From Lytechinus variegatus (lineage: Eukaryota; Echinodermata; Echinoidea; Temnopleuroida; Toxopneustidae), in assembly GCF_018143015.1 (NCBI RefSeq), contig NC_054743.1:36769243-36833242 (forward strand): 64,000 nt of DNA, written 5' to 3'. The notes below the pieces were generated by a model, which ran no database searches, was not told where the DNA came from, and was given only the letters and a program-made list of their open reading frames with translations. Shown in pieces: positions 1 through 12,194 of this stretch. The position numbers were made by a program, and so were the translations under genes. Position 1 is the first letter of the stretch. Each line of letters starts with the position of its first letter.

Positions 1-1704
1 ATCATCATCGTCTATCTTTAGTATTATCGAATAATCGCGCACTGGTTGAATGTTTTGAAGTTCTGATGCGTTTTTCATGAGGCCACAACGCAGACGAAGG
101 CTCGGAGTAAAACAGTTTGCGGTGCAAACCTTTAACTCGAGGAAAGTGGTCTGAATATGCAGCCTAAGGTCCCTGTCATCGAATTATGCACAGCAAATTA
201 TATATGTGCTAGTCTTGTGTGAAGACCTACTTTTATACAAGTTTCAATCACGCTGTGTGTCTGAAGACCACTGTCAAATCTGAATTCAGATCAGTGCTTC
301 AGACATATGGGAATGGGATGACGAAACAAGACGAAATTTGGACGAAACACACAACGTTAGACATTGTTAAGGTCGTTCAAAGGTCCACATAAATTTACGA
401 GGAGATTCAAACGTGTGCATTTGAATTTAAAATACCGAAGATTATAATGAAATATAATTATATCATAGAAATCTAGTATGTTAATAACTAACAAATAAAG
501 TGGACATGATAAATGAAATGTGTGTGTATGAACACAATGATTACGGATTAAAGCAAATGGAAGACGTGCAGAAGTATGCCTGGATTGGACGAGAGGCTGG
601 CTGTACATGATGGTGACGACGGGATGGCCGGTGCTTGAGATGGAATAGAATCTCCGACACGCGCATATCAGGAAGGTCTGAAGATCAGTAAGAAAAACAC
701 GATGGTTTTCTTTCTAAATGATTAGGATTACAGACAGATAACACAAACTCATTGATACTATCTGCCGACAGCTATGTGCGGTGATGGTGAGAGAGGAGGG
801 ATGGTAGAGAGGCGGAGAAACGGAGGAGGGGCGTCAGAACGATTTAATGAGGGGCATTCAAAATTTATCCACGTATGGCGTAAAAGGGTTTTGTAATAAT
901 AGTTTGCTATATTGTGCCAGCCTCAATTTATTTTTATTTTTTGGTATAAGTTTCATTTGCAACTGTTATTGTTATTATATTCGACCAAATTGTTATGTTC
1001 TGTTGAAAATTAAATAAGACAATTTGAAAACGGCAGATTGAATGGTTAACAACTTAACGGGTGAGGAAAAATATTCAAAATGTGCTCCCCGACACCCCAC
1101 CCCATTTAATGAATAAGAAATTTTGGGCCCCATATTTACAATTTTGATATGGTAATATTGTCAATATTACTGATAAAATCGTAATCAAAATTATCATATA
1201 AACCGGTTGGGAATGGAGGAGGCTGATATGAACTTGAGCGGAGCTTGTAGGGTGCTGGAGCCTCCTAATAAAAATATTCTTGTAGATCGTATGGACAAAA
1301 ATGACAACTTGAACATAAAACCAGGTAAATGAAATAAAATGGGGAAATGAAAATAGAAAGAGAAAAATTTGGAAAGATAAGATTTAAGGTCTCCAGAAGC
1401 TTGACCCGGCACTCACAAACGGATCTCGCTGATCAACAGGACAACGAAATGTATAAAAAGTGTGCGTATAGGGATATCCATGTCGCAGTAAAAAGTGTGA
1501 GAGTTGAAGTGATGAAGAGTTAAAACAGTGAGCGAAATTACATCATATTTCAATTAAACTGCCAGTGAATGCAATTCAATATATATTCCGTTTATTTGTT
1601 CATTCACGTCAACTTTCCGATTGTATGAGTTTGACATTTCAAACGATTAAAAAAAAACATATTGGGAGAAAGAAAGAAACAAAATAATATTCACATTTCA
1701 TGGA
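1..1704. other. gene-free stretch, unique DNA with one dispersed repeat
   Basis: No exon-like reading frame or RNA gene was recognised. Bases of about 135-300 resemble 40230-40370: both carry an ACTCGAG-like start, a cAGCAA..TATGTGCTAGTCTT stretch, then TTTCAATCA and a CTGTG-rich end. This marks a dispersed repeat of roughly 150 bp. The rest is AT-rich sequence with no visible terminal repeats. Confidence 0.5.
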
Positions 1705-1786
1705 GCTGCGATGGCCGAGTGGTTAAGGCGTTGGACTTGAAATCCAATGGGATCTTCCCGCGTAGGTTCGAACCCTACTCGCAGCG
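1705..1786 (+). tRNA. tRNA-Ser (anticodon UGA), copy 1
   Basis: An 82-nt cloverleaf with a long variable arm, as expected for a serine tRNA. The acceptor stem pairs GCTGCGA with TCGCAGC and a G discriminator follows. The anticodon stem TTGGA/TCCAA encloses the loop CTTGAAA, giving anticodon UGA. The variable arm is GGGATCTTCCC-like and the T-arm is GTAGG-TTCGAAC-CCTAC. The A box (TGGCCGAGTGG) and B box (GGTTCGAACC) are intact, so it should be transcribed by RNA polymerase III. A TTTT run lies 10 bases downstream. No CCA is encoded and no intron is seen, as usual for this gene in animals. Confidence 0.95.
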
Positions 1787-2049
1787 TTATTTATTATTTT
1801 CCCCTATTTTAGAGTAATAAGTCATGACAGTAAAATCCTCCGTCAAAGCACTGATATTTCGACGAGTGTGTCAATTCCGTAAGGTGCATGTGACATGGAG
1901 TTATGGTCGATTTTGTTCGACGTCTCATCCACAATAATTTCAGTCTGAAATTACTTGGTTGCTTTTTGTCTATTTTTTGCATGTCGATTAATTATTTTGA
2001 TCAGAAGAGCGGAAAAGGAAGAAACAACAGAAAATTAGCATACCATGGA

Positions 2050-2131
2050 GCTGCGATGGCCGAGTGGTTAAGGCGTTGGACTTGAAATCCAATGGGATCT
2101 TCCCGCGTAGGTTCGAACCCTACTCGCAGCG
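2050..2131 (+). tRNA. tRNA-Ser (anticodon UGA), copy 2
   Basis: Identical over the mature 82 nt to the copy 345 bp upstream, with the same A box, B box and UGA anticodon loop. The few bases before it (CATGGA) also match copy 1, while the wider flanks differ, so the pair looks like an old local duplication with the tRNA body kept by selection or gene conversion. A T7 run at about 2137-2143 is a strong Pol III terminator, better than the one behind copy 1. Confidence 0.95.
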
Positions 2132-3926
2132 TATCGCTTTTTTTAGTCAAAGTCTTGACGGTCAAACATTCCGTCTTGGCGCCGCGGCGCCCCCACATGT
2201 TTGATTTTCAGATGATCTATTGTAAATCCTCTGTTTACAGAGGACAGTTTTGTTTAGTATGGAAATTATCATTGTATCAATTGATAACTTGCTCTTGGTT
2301 TTGACAGTCGGTAAGATTGGTGACGAGTTTCATTCCCTTGCTTTTCATCTATCATTTTCTCATATTTATCATTCTCGTTTAACACAGATGGATTCACCAG
2401 GTAGCCTATACCGGGGGAAATTAACATATCTGGATTTATATAAACTGTGCAAGGGGCGGGGCATATGATTAAAATGTTTATTTTCAAGCTGTCTTGCTAT
2501 ATACGCTCCATAACTTACATACAAATCATTGAACTTTTTTTTTCTTTGGCAAGGGGGAGGGGCTGACGTCCCGTGGCTATTCCCCACCCCTGCCGGCCAA
2601 TTTCCAGAAATTTTCAGGCTTACAGGACAGGATCAGGATGAGAAGAGAAACATTTTGATCTTTTTTTTCTGATATTGTTTGACATTTTAAACATTCCAAA
2701 AGACAGAATAATACGAAATGGTCGCATTTAAAATCTGAAATGTTCGGATTTTTTTTTTTAGGTTAGACGGTTCTTTCCTACATCATCTTTTGTCTGATCC
2801 GTTTATTCTGATATTATCAGTTAAAACATTCGATGGAGGTGGAAAGACCAGCGAGTACTAATCCGTTTCGACATGCAGTCTGACAATGATACTATCTGAT
2901 TGTATAGAGTAATAACAATATATTATCACTTCTGTTCCTGTCGTGTTTACATCTAGTCCATTCCAACTTCTATGTCGCCTGAAAACCTGTCCCTCGGTTA
3001 TTCGTCGTCCACTGGGAAGGCTGTTGCTGAAATAACGTAACCCTCCCAAAAAAAAAATGGATGGATGGTTGTTTATGGAAGCAGCGATGAAAGGTCGAAC
3101 TAATTAGAATCTTACCTCTCTGGATAAATAGTATAGAATGCCGAAGTGTGACGTCATTAATTTTCCGATTTTGCCTTTCATCATATTTTGTTATAGAGCA
3201 TGATGAAATACCTCCACTACCAAAGTTTGGTGCAAAACGGTATATGGGGGCCTGAGATACGACCTCATGAATACATAATTAGCTTCAATGATGTATTATT
3301 GGCCTGGTTCCGAACTTTTAGAACCGGCCCAATAATACACTTTTGACTTTTGTGACGTCTTCACTTCGGTAGGCCTACTCCATTTCTCCATGATAGAACT
3401 CTTTCTCCTCGGATGTACCTCTAGGAATTGCCAGCCTGGTCATGGCCGTACGCATGTTTTTTCGGTGGTGGGGGGGGGGGGGGCAAGAAGCGAAGGCAAG
3501 GGGACGAAGCGACTGAGCTTGACATGGGAGCGCATTAGGACAGTATTTTTGGTGGACATGAATTTCATGTGACCATTGAGATGGAGTGGAGGTTGTTATC
3601 TCTGCGTTGCGTCTCGGTGATGAAGTTTGTTTGACTTAGCTTTCTTGTTGATTTATCATAGAATATATTCAAGGTTCGTGTCCCCCATTTATCATTAAAG
3701 ACACCAATCTCACACCTTAAACATCCTACTAACACCATGTTGGCCGAAGAAGCATGACTGCAAATAAAATGTATTTTGAAGTTCACTGATTTCATTGCCG
3801 ATCGATTTTTAGAGAATCATTACTTTTGTGTAGTAATCTAAAAATTTTCCACAATATTTCCGCTCCATGCACGAATATGAACATGACGACAGTTGCTAAA
3901 TGAAGGCTACGCTTTCAAATTCCCTA
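2132..3926. other. gene-free stretch with one dispersed repeat
   Basis: No gene was recognised. Bases 3193-3342 form a dispersed repeat also found at 34345-34540. The shared parts include GATGAAATACCTCCA, GGCCTGAGATA and ACCTCATGAATACAT, and then a TATTGGC..GGTTC segment. A poly-G run of about 14 lies at 3470-3483. Confidence 0.5.
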
Positions 3927-4144
3927 CACTCTAAAAAGGGTTTTCCCAGTATTGGGTAAAATGGGAACATGCATGATTGTTGGTTAAAAAAGTACCAAAT
4001 ATTTTGTAAATTTTACGCAATGTTACGTTGAAGTTAACACATAATATGCATTTTCCCCTAAATTGAGGGAAAATTTACCCAGCAAACATGCATGTTCCCT
4101 TTTAACCCAATATTCGGTATTTTTTTACTCTCTGTTTTAGAGTG
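3927..4144. mobile_element. MITE with CACTCTAAAA termini, copy 1
   Basis: A 218-bp element bounded by CACTCTAAAA and TTTTAGAGTG and flanked on both sides by TA, which fits a Tc1/mariner-type TA target duplication. The arms also fold back internally (TACCCAGCAAACATGCATG against CATGCATG..GTTGG). It has no coding capacity. The same family recurs at 4720-4943. Confidence 0.75.
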
Positions 4145-4719
4145 TAGAATTTAACAAGAAATGGCGATGTTATTCAAAGATCTCTAAATTGCAAAAATAA
4201 TTCAAGAAAATAATCTTGGAGTGCATAAGGCATAATTGAAATCTCCATGCACTTCTTACATGTAAAATGTTTTGGCTGTACCAAGAGCATCAGGTTTAAG
4301 ATATAACGACTTTGATTTTTGTCAACAAAAACAAACTTTTAAAGAAAAATCAATCTCTGCCAGTATATAAGAGAAGTTTGTATGTTGTTTTTCTCTCGCT
4401 CTTCCCTTTTTAAACCGATGTTCACATAACATCACGCCTTTTAGACATAAAACATTCGTGTTGAAACGTTCTGATCTGTCATCGTAACTCACATCTCAAT
4501 GTTCCACCGTCACTTTTCCCGACTGTTTGCACATTAATCATGTTAAACATGATTCATGTAACGGCCGGTGTACATAGCGTAAAGAAATGAACAATTTTTT
4601 GTTGTATGTGTTGTTTTGTTAGTTTGTTACAAATGATTCTTGGTGTTTGTCATCTTTCGTCATGGTACACTTTTCGGGAGTGAATTATCAATACGCACAC
4701 ACCCTCACCGACCATTGCG
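4145..4719. other. gene-free spacer between two MITE copies
   Basis: AT-rich spacer. No exon, RNA gene or terminal repeat was seen. Confidence 0.4.
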
Positions 4720-4943
4720 CACTCTAAAAAAAAAGGTTTACCCAACATTGTGTAAAATGGGAACATACATTTTTGTTGGGTAAAAAGATACAAAATATGT
4801 TGTAAATTTTACGCAATGTTGCGTTGGAATTTGCCCTTTAACTATGCATTTCGCCCAATATTGAGGGGAAAAAAATACCCAGCAAACATGCATGTTCTCT
4901 TTCTACCCAATATTGGGTAATTTTTAACTCTGTTTTTAGAGTG
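4720..4943. mobile_element. MITE with CACTCTAAAA termini, copy 2
   Basis: Same family as 3927-4144, with CACTCTAAAA at the left and TTTTTAGAGTG at the right and shared interior words (AAAATGGGAACAT, CAGCAAACATGCATG). The flanks are CG and CA, so no TA duplication is visible, and the boundary bases may have drifted. The two copies lie less than 600 bp apart in the same orientation. Confidence 0.7.
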
Positions 4944-5193
4944 CATGAAAGTATACCATTCCAATTGTTTTTTCATTTATTGCAAAAAAAGGAATTGATA
5001 CAGGAGATTGAGACAAGAAGAGAGATAACAAATGTAGGGAGGGAAAGGGAGGAGAGTCATTAAAATAGAGAAAAATTGGGAAATAAAGTAGGAAAGAAAA
5101 AGGGAGGGAGATGGGTCGGTAGAAGAAAATTCCGATAATGTTTATGACGGATGACTCTGAGAGCTGCATACATTTCTGAATCATTAATGGACC

Positions 5194-5406
5194 TACTGGC
5201 GGATCCAGGGGGGGGGGGCACAGCCGGCCCGTGCCCCCTTGAGAGGCACAATTAAAATTTGTAATGTAAAACAGTTAATAGAACGTTAACAGAAGTGTGC
5301 CTCTCCCCCCCCCTTCGAAAGTGAAGATCTTTTATTTTTTGCTTGTCAAATTTTTCCTTGGGAAAATGTGCCCCCTCCCTTTCGAAAAATCCTGGATCCG
5401 CCCCTA
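5194..5406. mobile_element. short hAT-like MITE, TAGGGGCGGATCCAGG family
   Basis: A roughly 213-bp element. The right end reads CCTGGATCCGCCCCTA and the left end TACTGGCGGATCCAGGG, so the 16-bp inverted ends match with two changes. A G10 run and a C-rich run sit just inside the ends. No clear target duplication was found. Related ends occur at 55570-55831, where an 8-bp duplication is exact. Confidence 0.65.
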
Positions 5407-8177
5407 GCTGGATGGGCCCACCTCGGCTGTACTTTAGACCAGCCGAATGTATACCTCAAAGAATTAAATTTGAATTATTTTAGATTAAATACATGTTTAG
5501 GATTCAAAATAAAATCTCACTGGTCAGAAGCCACATCCGAAGGAGTCACTTTTTAGCGTATAGGGAGTTTTTTTTTATTGTTATAATTTAGACATCACAA
5601 TTATGATGAATATCTCTGATTTGATACAAACACAACAAATGGAACCTATGACAATCATTTTTAACTCACAAAGTATAAGAGACAGATGAAAATCGGCCAT
5701 TATATTGATACCACGGTTGTGATGCCTTCTTATATAGGAAGAATAAGAAAATCTGATAGAGAAATATTTCATGAAAAAAAAAACTATTCTTTTCTTTTAA
5801 ATAGGCAATGTCATTCAATAAGGCGAACGCACGAACCAACAACTTATTTTTTTTTTTAAATATAATTATGGACATGATGGATGTATCTGTCTATTCTGTA
5901 CTATGACTCAAGAGTTCAACTATGTACGAAGAATGCAAGACTCACTCGAAGTTCCCAAGAATCATAGGTCCAGACCGTCGCGCAGCTCTGGATGCGTGAA
6001 GTGTTATATTTGCGTTTGGCGTTTTTAGATAAATATCAAATATTTCCATCCCGCTTTAAAAGTAGATTAGTTTGTGTACTGAGACGGATTAATGCTTATA
6101 GAAAACGATTCCCTCTCTTCATAGTAATCACATTAGCATCCGTGCAGTGTTAATGGAATGTTTAACTGGTTTAGTCAATTGGTGATTCAGTCGCTTGTTT
6201 CTGTTGAATTACATTTTCATAAAACGGTGAAAATACAGCTTCCACCATTCTGTTCAAATCTTATCTGAATATTTTTTTTACCCCTTCTGCTATATATTTC
6301 TGCCCACCTGGACAGACATGTAGATGGGGGTCTTGGGCACTGAGGACCCCCCCAAAAAAAAAAAAAGGATAAATAAATAAGTAAAAAAAAATCGACGACA
6401 AAGGGGAATGAATAAAGAAGGGGGAAAAAGGAAAAGGAGATGAAGAAAAGGGTGAAATATTTTTTTTTCAATAGGAGTATAATTTCAAAATCTATCACGA
6501 TATTAGGTCTTCATTATAAAAGTTTTTTTTAAAGAACTCTCGCTCGCTTTTCAATATGGTTGGGCTCATTACCCCCACAGTCCACGCGCATCTTCTATTC
6601 TCCTAACACCCTCAACTTCATCTTCCTCTGTTTATGCCTTTCTTCCAATCTCCTCCACCACCCCTCTAGCACTAAAAAAGTCACATGGCTATCCCGAGAA
6701 AATAGTAAAAAAACATCTCAATAGTTTAGATTATTGAAGATGATATTGGACAAAATCGAATATGCAATAATGTCATAAAAGATTATCAATAAGTCTTCAA
6801 TTGTGTGTATTTCATGAACTAATTTTTTTTAATTCCTTTTAATGTGGAAAATGTTTAATTCTTGAGAAAAAAAATCAAATGTCCACACATTGTTTTTTTT
6901 AAATAATTTATATCATAGCATAGCCACATTATAACCATGGTATAACCATGAAGTTCATTTAGTCCCATAGGTCCATGCATGCAGTAACTCAATAAGGCTC
7001 TCTTGCCTCACATGTCGTCACGATAGTTAGAGCAATGCACTGATCAAAGATGACACGTGAAATGGGAGGAAGGGGTCCCTACGAGACAGGCCGGGGGACC
7101 AAACATCGCTGCTAATTTCCAAAATGTTCACTCATTCCTGTTTGCTTTCTAAAAAACAACAGAAGTGTATTCTAACCCAAATACGGAAATAACCATTCCC
7201 CAATAAAACCGCATTTCACGATCGAAATATTTTGCATAAATCACACGGGGCGCATACTTCCATATCACGCAATACTCATGTGAAAAACAAGGTAAAGTTC
7301 ATATTTCTAAATCTGGAAAAAAAAAAAAGTATCTGAAATGAAACATTGAGATTCAAAGTAAAAAACCCACTAATCTTTTCCTTCGAAAAGAATAAAGTAA
7401 AGACATAATGTGCTGAAAATGAAGACAGTCTGCCAATAGGCTATGAAATTCGTTTTCAGCACTTATTTATAGATGTGAGAAATTGAATTGTAATATGTGA
7501 TACAAATACCACTTTAAAAGTTGTCTTTCCTAAGCCATATAAGTTGGTTAGATGCAACCAATTGTCCCCCACCCCACCCCAGCCCCTCTCGACCCGCCAA
7601 TCTGTCTACCCCCCCCCCTCCGCATTCTTCCTTTGAACTCACATTAAATTCATATTCATTTCATATGCACTTCTTTGCAATAGTCATGATTCCCGTACGA
7701 TGTATTCGTACCCATTCTCCCCTTTCTTACATGCAGTTGCAGACAAGATCTTTGCGAGATTTGAATTCCGAATCAGTGCATCTATATTCGAAACGTCTGC
7801 ATCACACTTGCGTGCCATTAATACAGGCGATGGGATCCAAGGGATGGATGAACCAATGGAAGAATATGCTGGTTTAAATTGATTTGTGTCCAATGTTGAT
7901 CGTTAATATCCCCCACGAGGTCCGGGGATGCGGATGGTATGACAACCATAGTCTGGTATTTAATATGATGTTCATCATTTATATAGACGCTTTAATGCAA
8001 TTAAAGTATGACTCCGCGTGCATATCATGCATGTATTTTCTTTATTCAAATGCTCAAATGTTGTGTCAATGCTGTTATTGGTCTATTTGGATGAACATGG
8101 CATCATTCGTTTTTATAAAAGCATTTTAAACTCACGCTGGATTATAATAAAGACTTAATATGAATAAAACCTACACT
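5407..8177. other. gene-free stretch
   Basis: No gene was recognised in 2.8 kb. Short open frames here are isolated, lack splice sites and show no family resemblance. A-rich and T-rich runs are common. Bases 7565-7625 are C-rich, with runs of up to nine C. Confidence 0.45.
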
Positions 8178-8767
8178 TAAAGGGGAATGAAACCTTTGGA
8201 ACAAATAGGCTTGTGTAGAAACAGAAAAATCAAAGAATAAGAATAAAGAAAGTTTGAGAAAAATCGGACAAATAGTGAGAAAGTTATGAGCATTTGAATA
8301 TTGCAATCACTAATGCTATGGTGATCCTCACTTTGGCAATGCGACAAGGATGTGTGATGTCACTGATGAACAACTTTCCCTTTGGTGGACTATAAAATAC
8401 CCTCAAAATGTCTCTTTTTGCTTTTTCTTATGATGATACAAACTCTTTATCCATGATGTATTCTTAAAAAATATGTATTACATGCCCTCATGTAAACAGA
8501 ACACATTATTTATGGATAGATGTGATAAAAGAGGCAATTCTAGTGAAATATATACTAAAGTAATGGGAGAGTTGTTCACAAGTGACATCACACATCTTTG
8601 TCGCATTGCCAATTTGCTATCTCCATAGCATTAGTGGTCGCAATATTCAAATGCCCATAACTTTCTCATAATTTGTCTGATTTTTCTCAAACTTTCGTTG
8701 ATCTGTTTCTTTGATTTTTCTGTTTTTACACAAGCTATCTTGTTTCAATGGTTTCATTCTCCTTTAA
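8178..8767. mobile_element. foldback element, TTAAAGGGGAATGAAACC ends
   Basis: A roughly 590-bp inverted-repeat element with long imperfect arms. The left arm starts TTAAAGGGGAATGAAACC and the right arm ends GGTTTCATTCTCCTTTAA. Mid-arm words shared between the halves include AGAAAGTTATG, TGTGATGTCAC and CAATGCGACAA. It belongs to the same structural group as the foldbacks at 21186, 30136, 30778, 53426 and 54107, which carry the same mid-arm motif but different ends. It is non-coding. Confidence 0.75.
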
Positions 8768-9446
8768 AAACAAAATATTGCATGTCGTGATGTTAAAAAA
8801 GAAAATAGAAAAAAGGAATGGAATAGAACAGAATGAAAAGAATATTAGAATACAAAATAATACAACTCTTACAGCAAGAGTATAAACCCCCTCCTCACAA
8901 CATAATTATTTTTGTTTCTTTGCAACGGATACAAATACTTATGTTTATATATGGTATACAATTTGTTTTTGTTTGATGGAAGTGAAATAAATAAATTTGA
9001 ATTTGAAATTTGAATTTGAACCAAGAATCAAAGAATCATCCTACTCGTACACTAAAATGTACTATTCATTTCTAGTCGAAACATGGAGTTGGACGTATAC
9101 CGTTATGTTACACATAAATCAGATCCGATTCTTCGCTGATGGGACGCATGCGAGTGACGGCGACATCGGGTGACGAACAAAAATGGCGCATTCTTGGGAT
9201 GCCCCGACCAATGGAAGCAGGAAAGGTGCCGAAACGAACGTGTAAACATCGTAAACAACGCCCATGTCAACGGCTTCCGTGTAAATTAATCAATTATCAA
9301 ATTAGTCAATGCGAATGACACATGAACAGTTAGATGAATTACATGTTATGTAGATGTAAAACACGCCGGGCGACGTTTGGAGGTGACGAAATACATGCAA
9401 AATGGTGCTGCCTATTAAAGTATTGTGTAATTTACTCTCATCATCT
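8768..9446. other. gene-free stretch
   Basis: No gene was seen. Bases 9120-9250 are richer in CG dinucleotides than the surroundings, but no exon or promoter element could be supported. Confidence 0.4.
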
Positions 9447-9621
9447 GGGCCCCATTTCATAAAAAGTTACTATCATGACGATGATGGTAACCCTTTCAGG
9501 AAATGTCAACTTTTATTCGAAGAGCCAATCAGAAAGCGGAATTATCACTGTTGTCATGGTAGTTGACAATCCAACAAGAGTTGCTGTCATATCAACTTTT
9601 TTTTTAATGGAATGGGGCCCC
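9447..9621. mobile_element. MITE, GGGCCCCATTTCATAAA family
   Basis: A 175-bp inverted-repeat element starting GGGCCCCATTTCATAAAA and ending AATGGAATGGGGCCC. The centre contains the family words AGCCAATCAGA and TGTCATGGTAGTTG, seen again at 10966-11096 and 15763-15918. It is non-coding. Confidence 0.7.
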
Positions 9622-9681
9622 GGTTATAATACATAAGTTATGCATGAACCATGACCGCATTCCAGAGGGACATGAAAAACT

Positions 9682-9902
9682 TCATTCATTCATTCGTTCG
9701 TTCGTTCATTCATTCATTCACTCATTCATTCATTCATTCGTTCATTCGTTCATTCATTCATTCATTCATTCATTCATTCATTCGTTCGTTCGTTCGTTCG
9801 TTCGTTCGTTCATTCATTCATTCATTCATTCGTTCGGTCATTCATTCATTCGTCCATTCGTTCATTCATTCATTCATTCATTCGTTCATTCATTTATTCA
9901 GG
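9682..9902. repeat. (TTCA)n/(TTCG)n tetranucleotide array
   Basis: About 220 bp of TTCA units interspersed with blocks of TTCG, including seven TTCG in a row near 9780-9810. It translates to Ser-Phe-Ile-His repeats in open frames, which are not genes. Confidence 0.95.
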
Positions 9903-10965
9903 CATTCATGGACAATCCTAATTAACTTGTCAACCTTGTGGGGAAACTGGAATTTAGACATATATTTTGTATATGTATAATAATAATAATAAGAAGAAGA
10001 AGAATACTAATAATACCAATAATAATAATGATAATGCTAATAATCATGATAACAATGATTACAATATAATAAGTTCTTGTACGCACAATTATAGTCTCTA
10101 TGCATGTGGAAGAATTATTATTTTACATAGGGCTAATAGTTATTAGCCCTTAAAATGTATGTTTTTAACATAGATTTGAATCTGTTGAAATCTGTTATTG
10201 ATCTTATATTATCAGGTAGGTTAATTAAAACCAATTAATGTACATGCAGGTAGAGCAGAAATTAACACTTCATTAAAAAAAATATAATGAACGAACGAGC
10301 AACCAATAGCCTATGCCATGACCATCACTTTGGTAATGCGTGGCAGTTTGGGAAGTTCTACCTGTCTATAACATCTTCATCATCTTCATTAACATAGTAA
10401 TTAGTATAATAGTCGTTACGCTCGCATCCTTTCTTTATTTTTTTATACTTGTATTAAATTTTCCTTTAAGCATGTTCAGTGTTGGTAGCAAAGACAAAAT
10501 GATCGAAAACTACTTACATGAATATTATCCCTATTTAAAAAAAAAAATGAAAATACATTTCGGTATTCCGGTCGGGTCAAACCGAACTTGGTATTTTAAA
10601 AACTACTTCATCCCAGTAATATCAAAGGACCAAACTCTCTGAAGTCAATAGCTCTCTGATTACAGTCCGACCTAATTATTCTACTTCTCGTTATTGTATT
10701 TGTGACTACGAAACCAAGACCACCTCCATCCATGAGAATATAATATCCAAAACCTCCCACAATTAACCAATATGAACCTCCGACTATAAATTAAATTACA
10801 CAACAAACGTCATGGCAACTGTCAGTTTCTTTTGTCGAGCAATCAAACATCAGGGGATCTTTTACCAAATGATTACAGCTCCTCCTTTCTTTTTAGTGCC
10901 CATTCTTTTCGTCCTATTTTAAGGGTATTATCGGCACTATATAGACCAGGCATAAATAGTTTTTA
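9903..10965. other. gene-free stretch with a short (AAT)n tract
   Basis: Bases 9978-10050 are an imperfect AAT/AAG array. A 100-codon open frame at 10340-10642 is hydrophobic but has no relative I can name, no splice context and AT-driven composition, so no gene is called. Confidence 0.45.
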
Positions 10966-11096
10966 GAGCCCGTTTCATAAACACAACTATTATTAATTTG
11001 GAGACCTTGATTTTGATTGGCTGCTGAGCCGTGTTGCCATGGTAGTTGCCATAAAGCTAAAGTTACAATGGTTGTAGCCCTTTATGAAGTGGGTCT
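10966..11096. mobile_element. MITE, GGGCCCGTTTCATAAA family, copy 2
   Basis: A 131-bp element beginning GAGCCCGTTTCATAAA and ending TTTATGAAGTGGGTCTC. The middle holds GATTGGCTGCTGAG and TTGCCATGGTAGTTGCCAT, as in the copy at 15763-15918, in opposite orientation. Confidence 0.7.
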
Positions 11097-11661
11097 CTGG
11101 ATGTATTTTATTAGGGTTCTGGGTTATTTTTCATTCCATAAAGCCGACAATAGACGCGAGGGAGGGAGAGCCGGAGGGTAACCTAGATATTTTTGGGTGT
11201 ATTCATTTGGGTCGCATCGAGAAGGCACAAGTTCAAAAGCACGGTGCACGAATGAACGAAAGATATGTTTGATTGGAAATTACAGAAAAAAAGATGCAAA
11301 AATATTTTTAACTTCTACACACGTAGATAATCTACTTTTCAAAATCTTTTTCATTAATATTGATTGTGTTTGAAAATGCATAGGCCTGCCTTTAGCGTTT
11401 TAGTTTTGAGTTGAACTTGAACATCTTGTGCCATAAAAGACAATAAAAAGGCTGGGATATCTTCAGACAGTCATGACAGTAGCTGAAAGTTATTTTAAAA
11501 AGTGAAATCTATAAAAACGCGGCCCAACTGAATCTCGTTTTCATGTTGTTCGTTTGGATGTGTTTCTTGGTAACCTTATGGCGACTGAAACTTCATTAAT
11601 GTTGGAACTGTTTGTATTTGTTGTACACAAAAAGTTAAAATGAAAAATAACCAGAATCAAG

Positions 11662-11756
11662 GGACCGGGCCATGGAGGATTATCATTCTGTTGTTACTGG
11701 GGGCGCTCTGACAATGCTCAGTACCCCGCGCGAGATAATCCTCTGTGGCCAGGTCC
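11662..11756. repeat. 95-bp hairpin
   Basis: GGACCGGGCCATGGAGGATT at the left pairs with AATCCTCTGTGGCCAGGTCC at the right, leaving a loop of about 50 bases. The stem continues three more pairs inward (ATC/GAT). The size and near-perfect stem would fit either a tiny TIR element or a structured RNA; the sequence does not decide between these. Confidence 0.6.
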
Positions 11757-11889
11757 GTGTGAGAAAAACGGGCATAGCCTATTGCTGTAATACAAAACAA
11801 GATAAAATTATATTTAAAGAAAATACACCTCATTAATTCAACCTTTATCCATTGAATGATAATGATTTCAATGACAAGATACTAGAGAT

Positions 11890-12194
11890 TTTTCGCATTT
11901 ACTATAGAGACACTCTCTACAACGCATTGATTCCTTTAAAGATGCAATTAAAATCACAGAGAGCTGAGAGGCTTTTGTCGAAAGTTGCCGGACTGGGACA
12001 GCAGATCATCCGAAGATTTGCACCAGACGAACAATTGCAAATATTATGTCGTTGTCCAGAGTCAAGAGATTCCGATGCTGTCCTAGTCCACCAACTTTTG
12101 TCAAGAGCCTCTCGGGTCCTCATTGTGATTTGACTTGCATTTATTTTACATGAATTGGGGTGTTGTAGAGAGTGTCTCCGTCGTAAATGCGAAA
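11890..12194. mobile_element. foldback element, 305 bp
   Basis: Inverted ends: TTTCGCATTTACTATAGAGA at the left against the reverse complement of TCTCCGTCGTAAATGCGAAA at the right, continuing through ACACTCTCTACAAC. The interior halves also pair (GAGAGGCTTTTGTCGAAAGTTG with CAACTTTTGTCAAGAGCCTCTC-like sequence). Open frames of 93 and 103 codons on the two strands only mirror the palindrome. Confidence 0.75.

Noticed and set aside
9682-9902. CRISPR-like spacing of short repeats
   Set aside because: A simple microsatellite in an animal genome, with no spacers of uniform length.
9644-9980. Ser-Phe-Ile-His repeat frames of 93 and 109 codons
   Set aside because: Two frames of a TTCA/TTCG tetranucleotide array.
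10340-10642. 100-codon hydrophobic open frame
   Set aside because: No recognisable family, no exon borders or promoter, AT-driven residues; not enough to call a gene.
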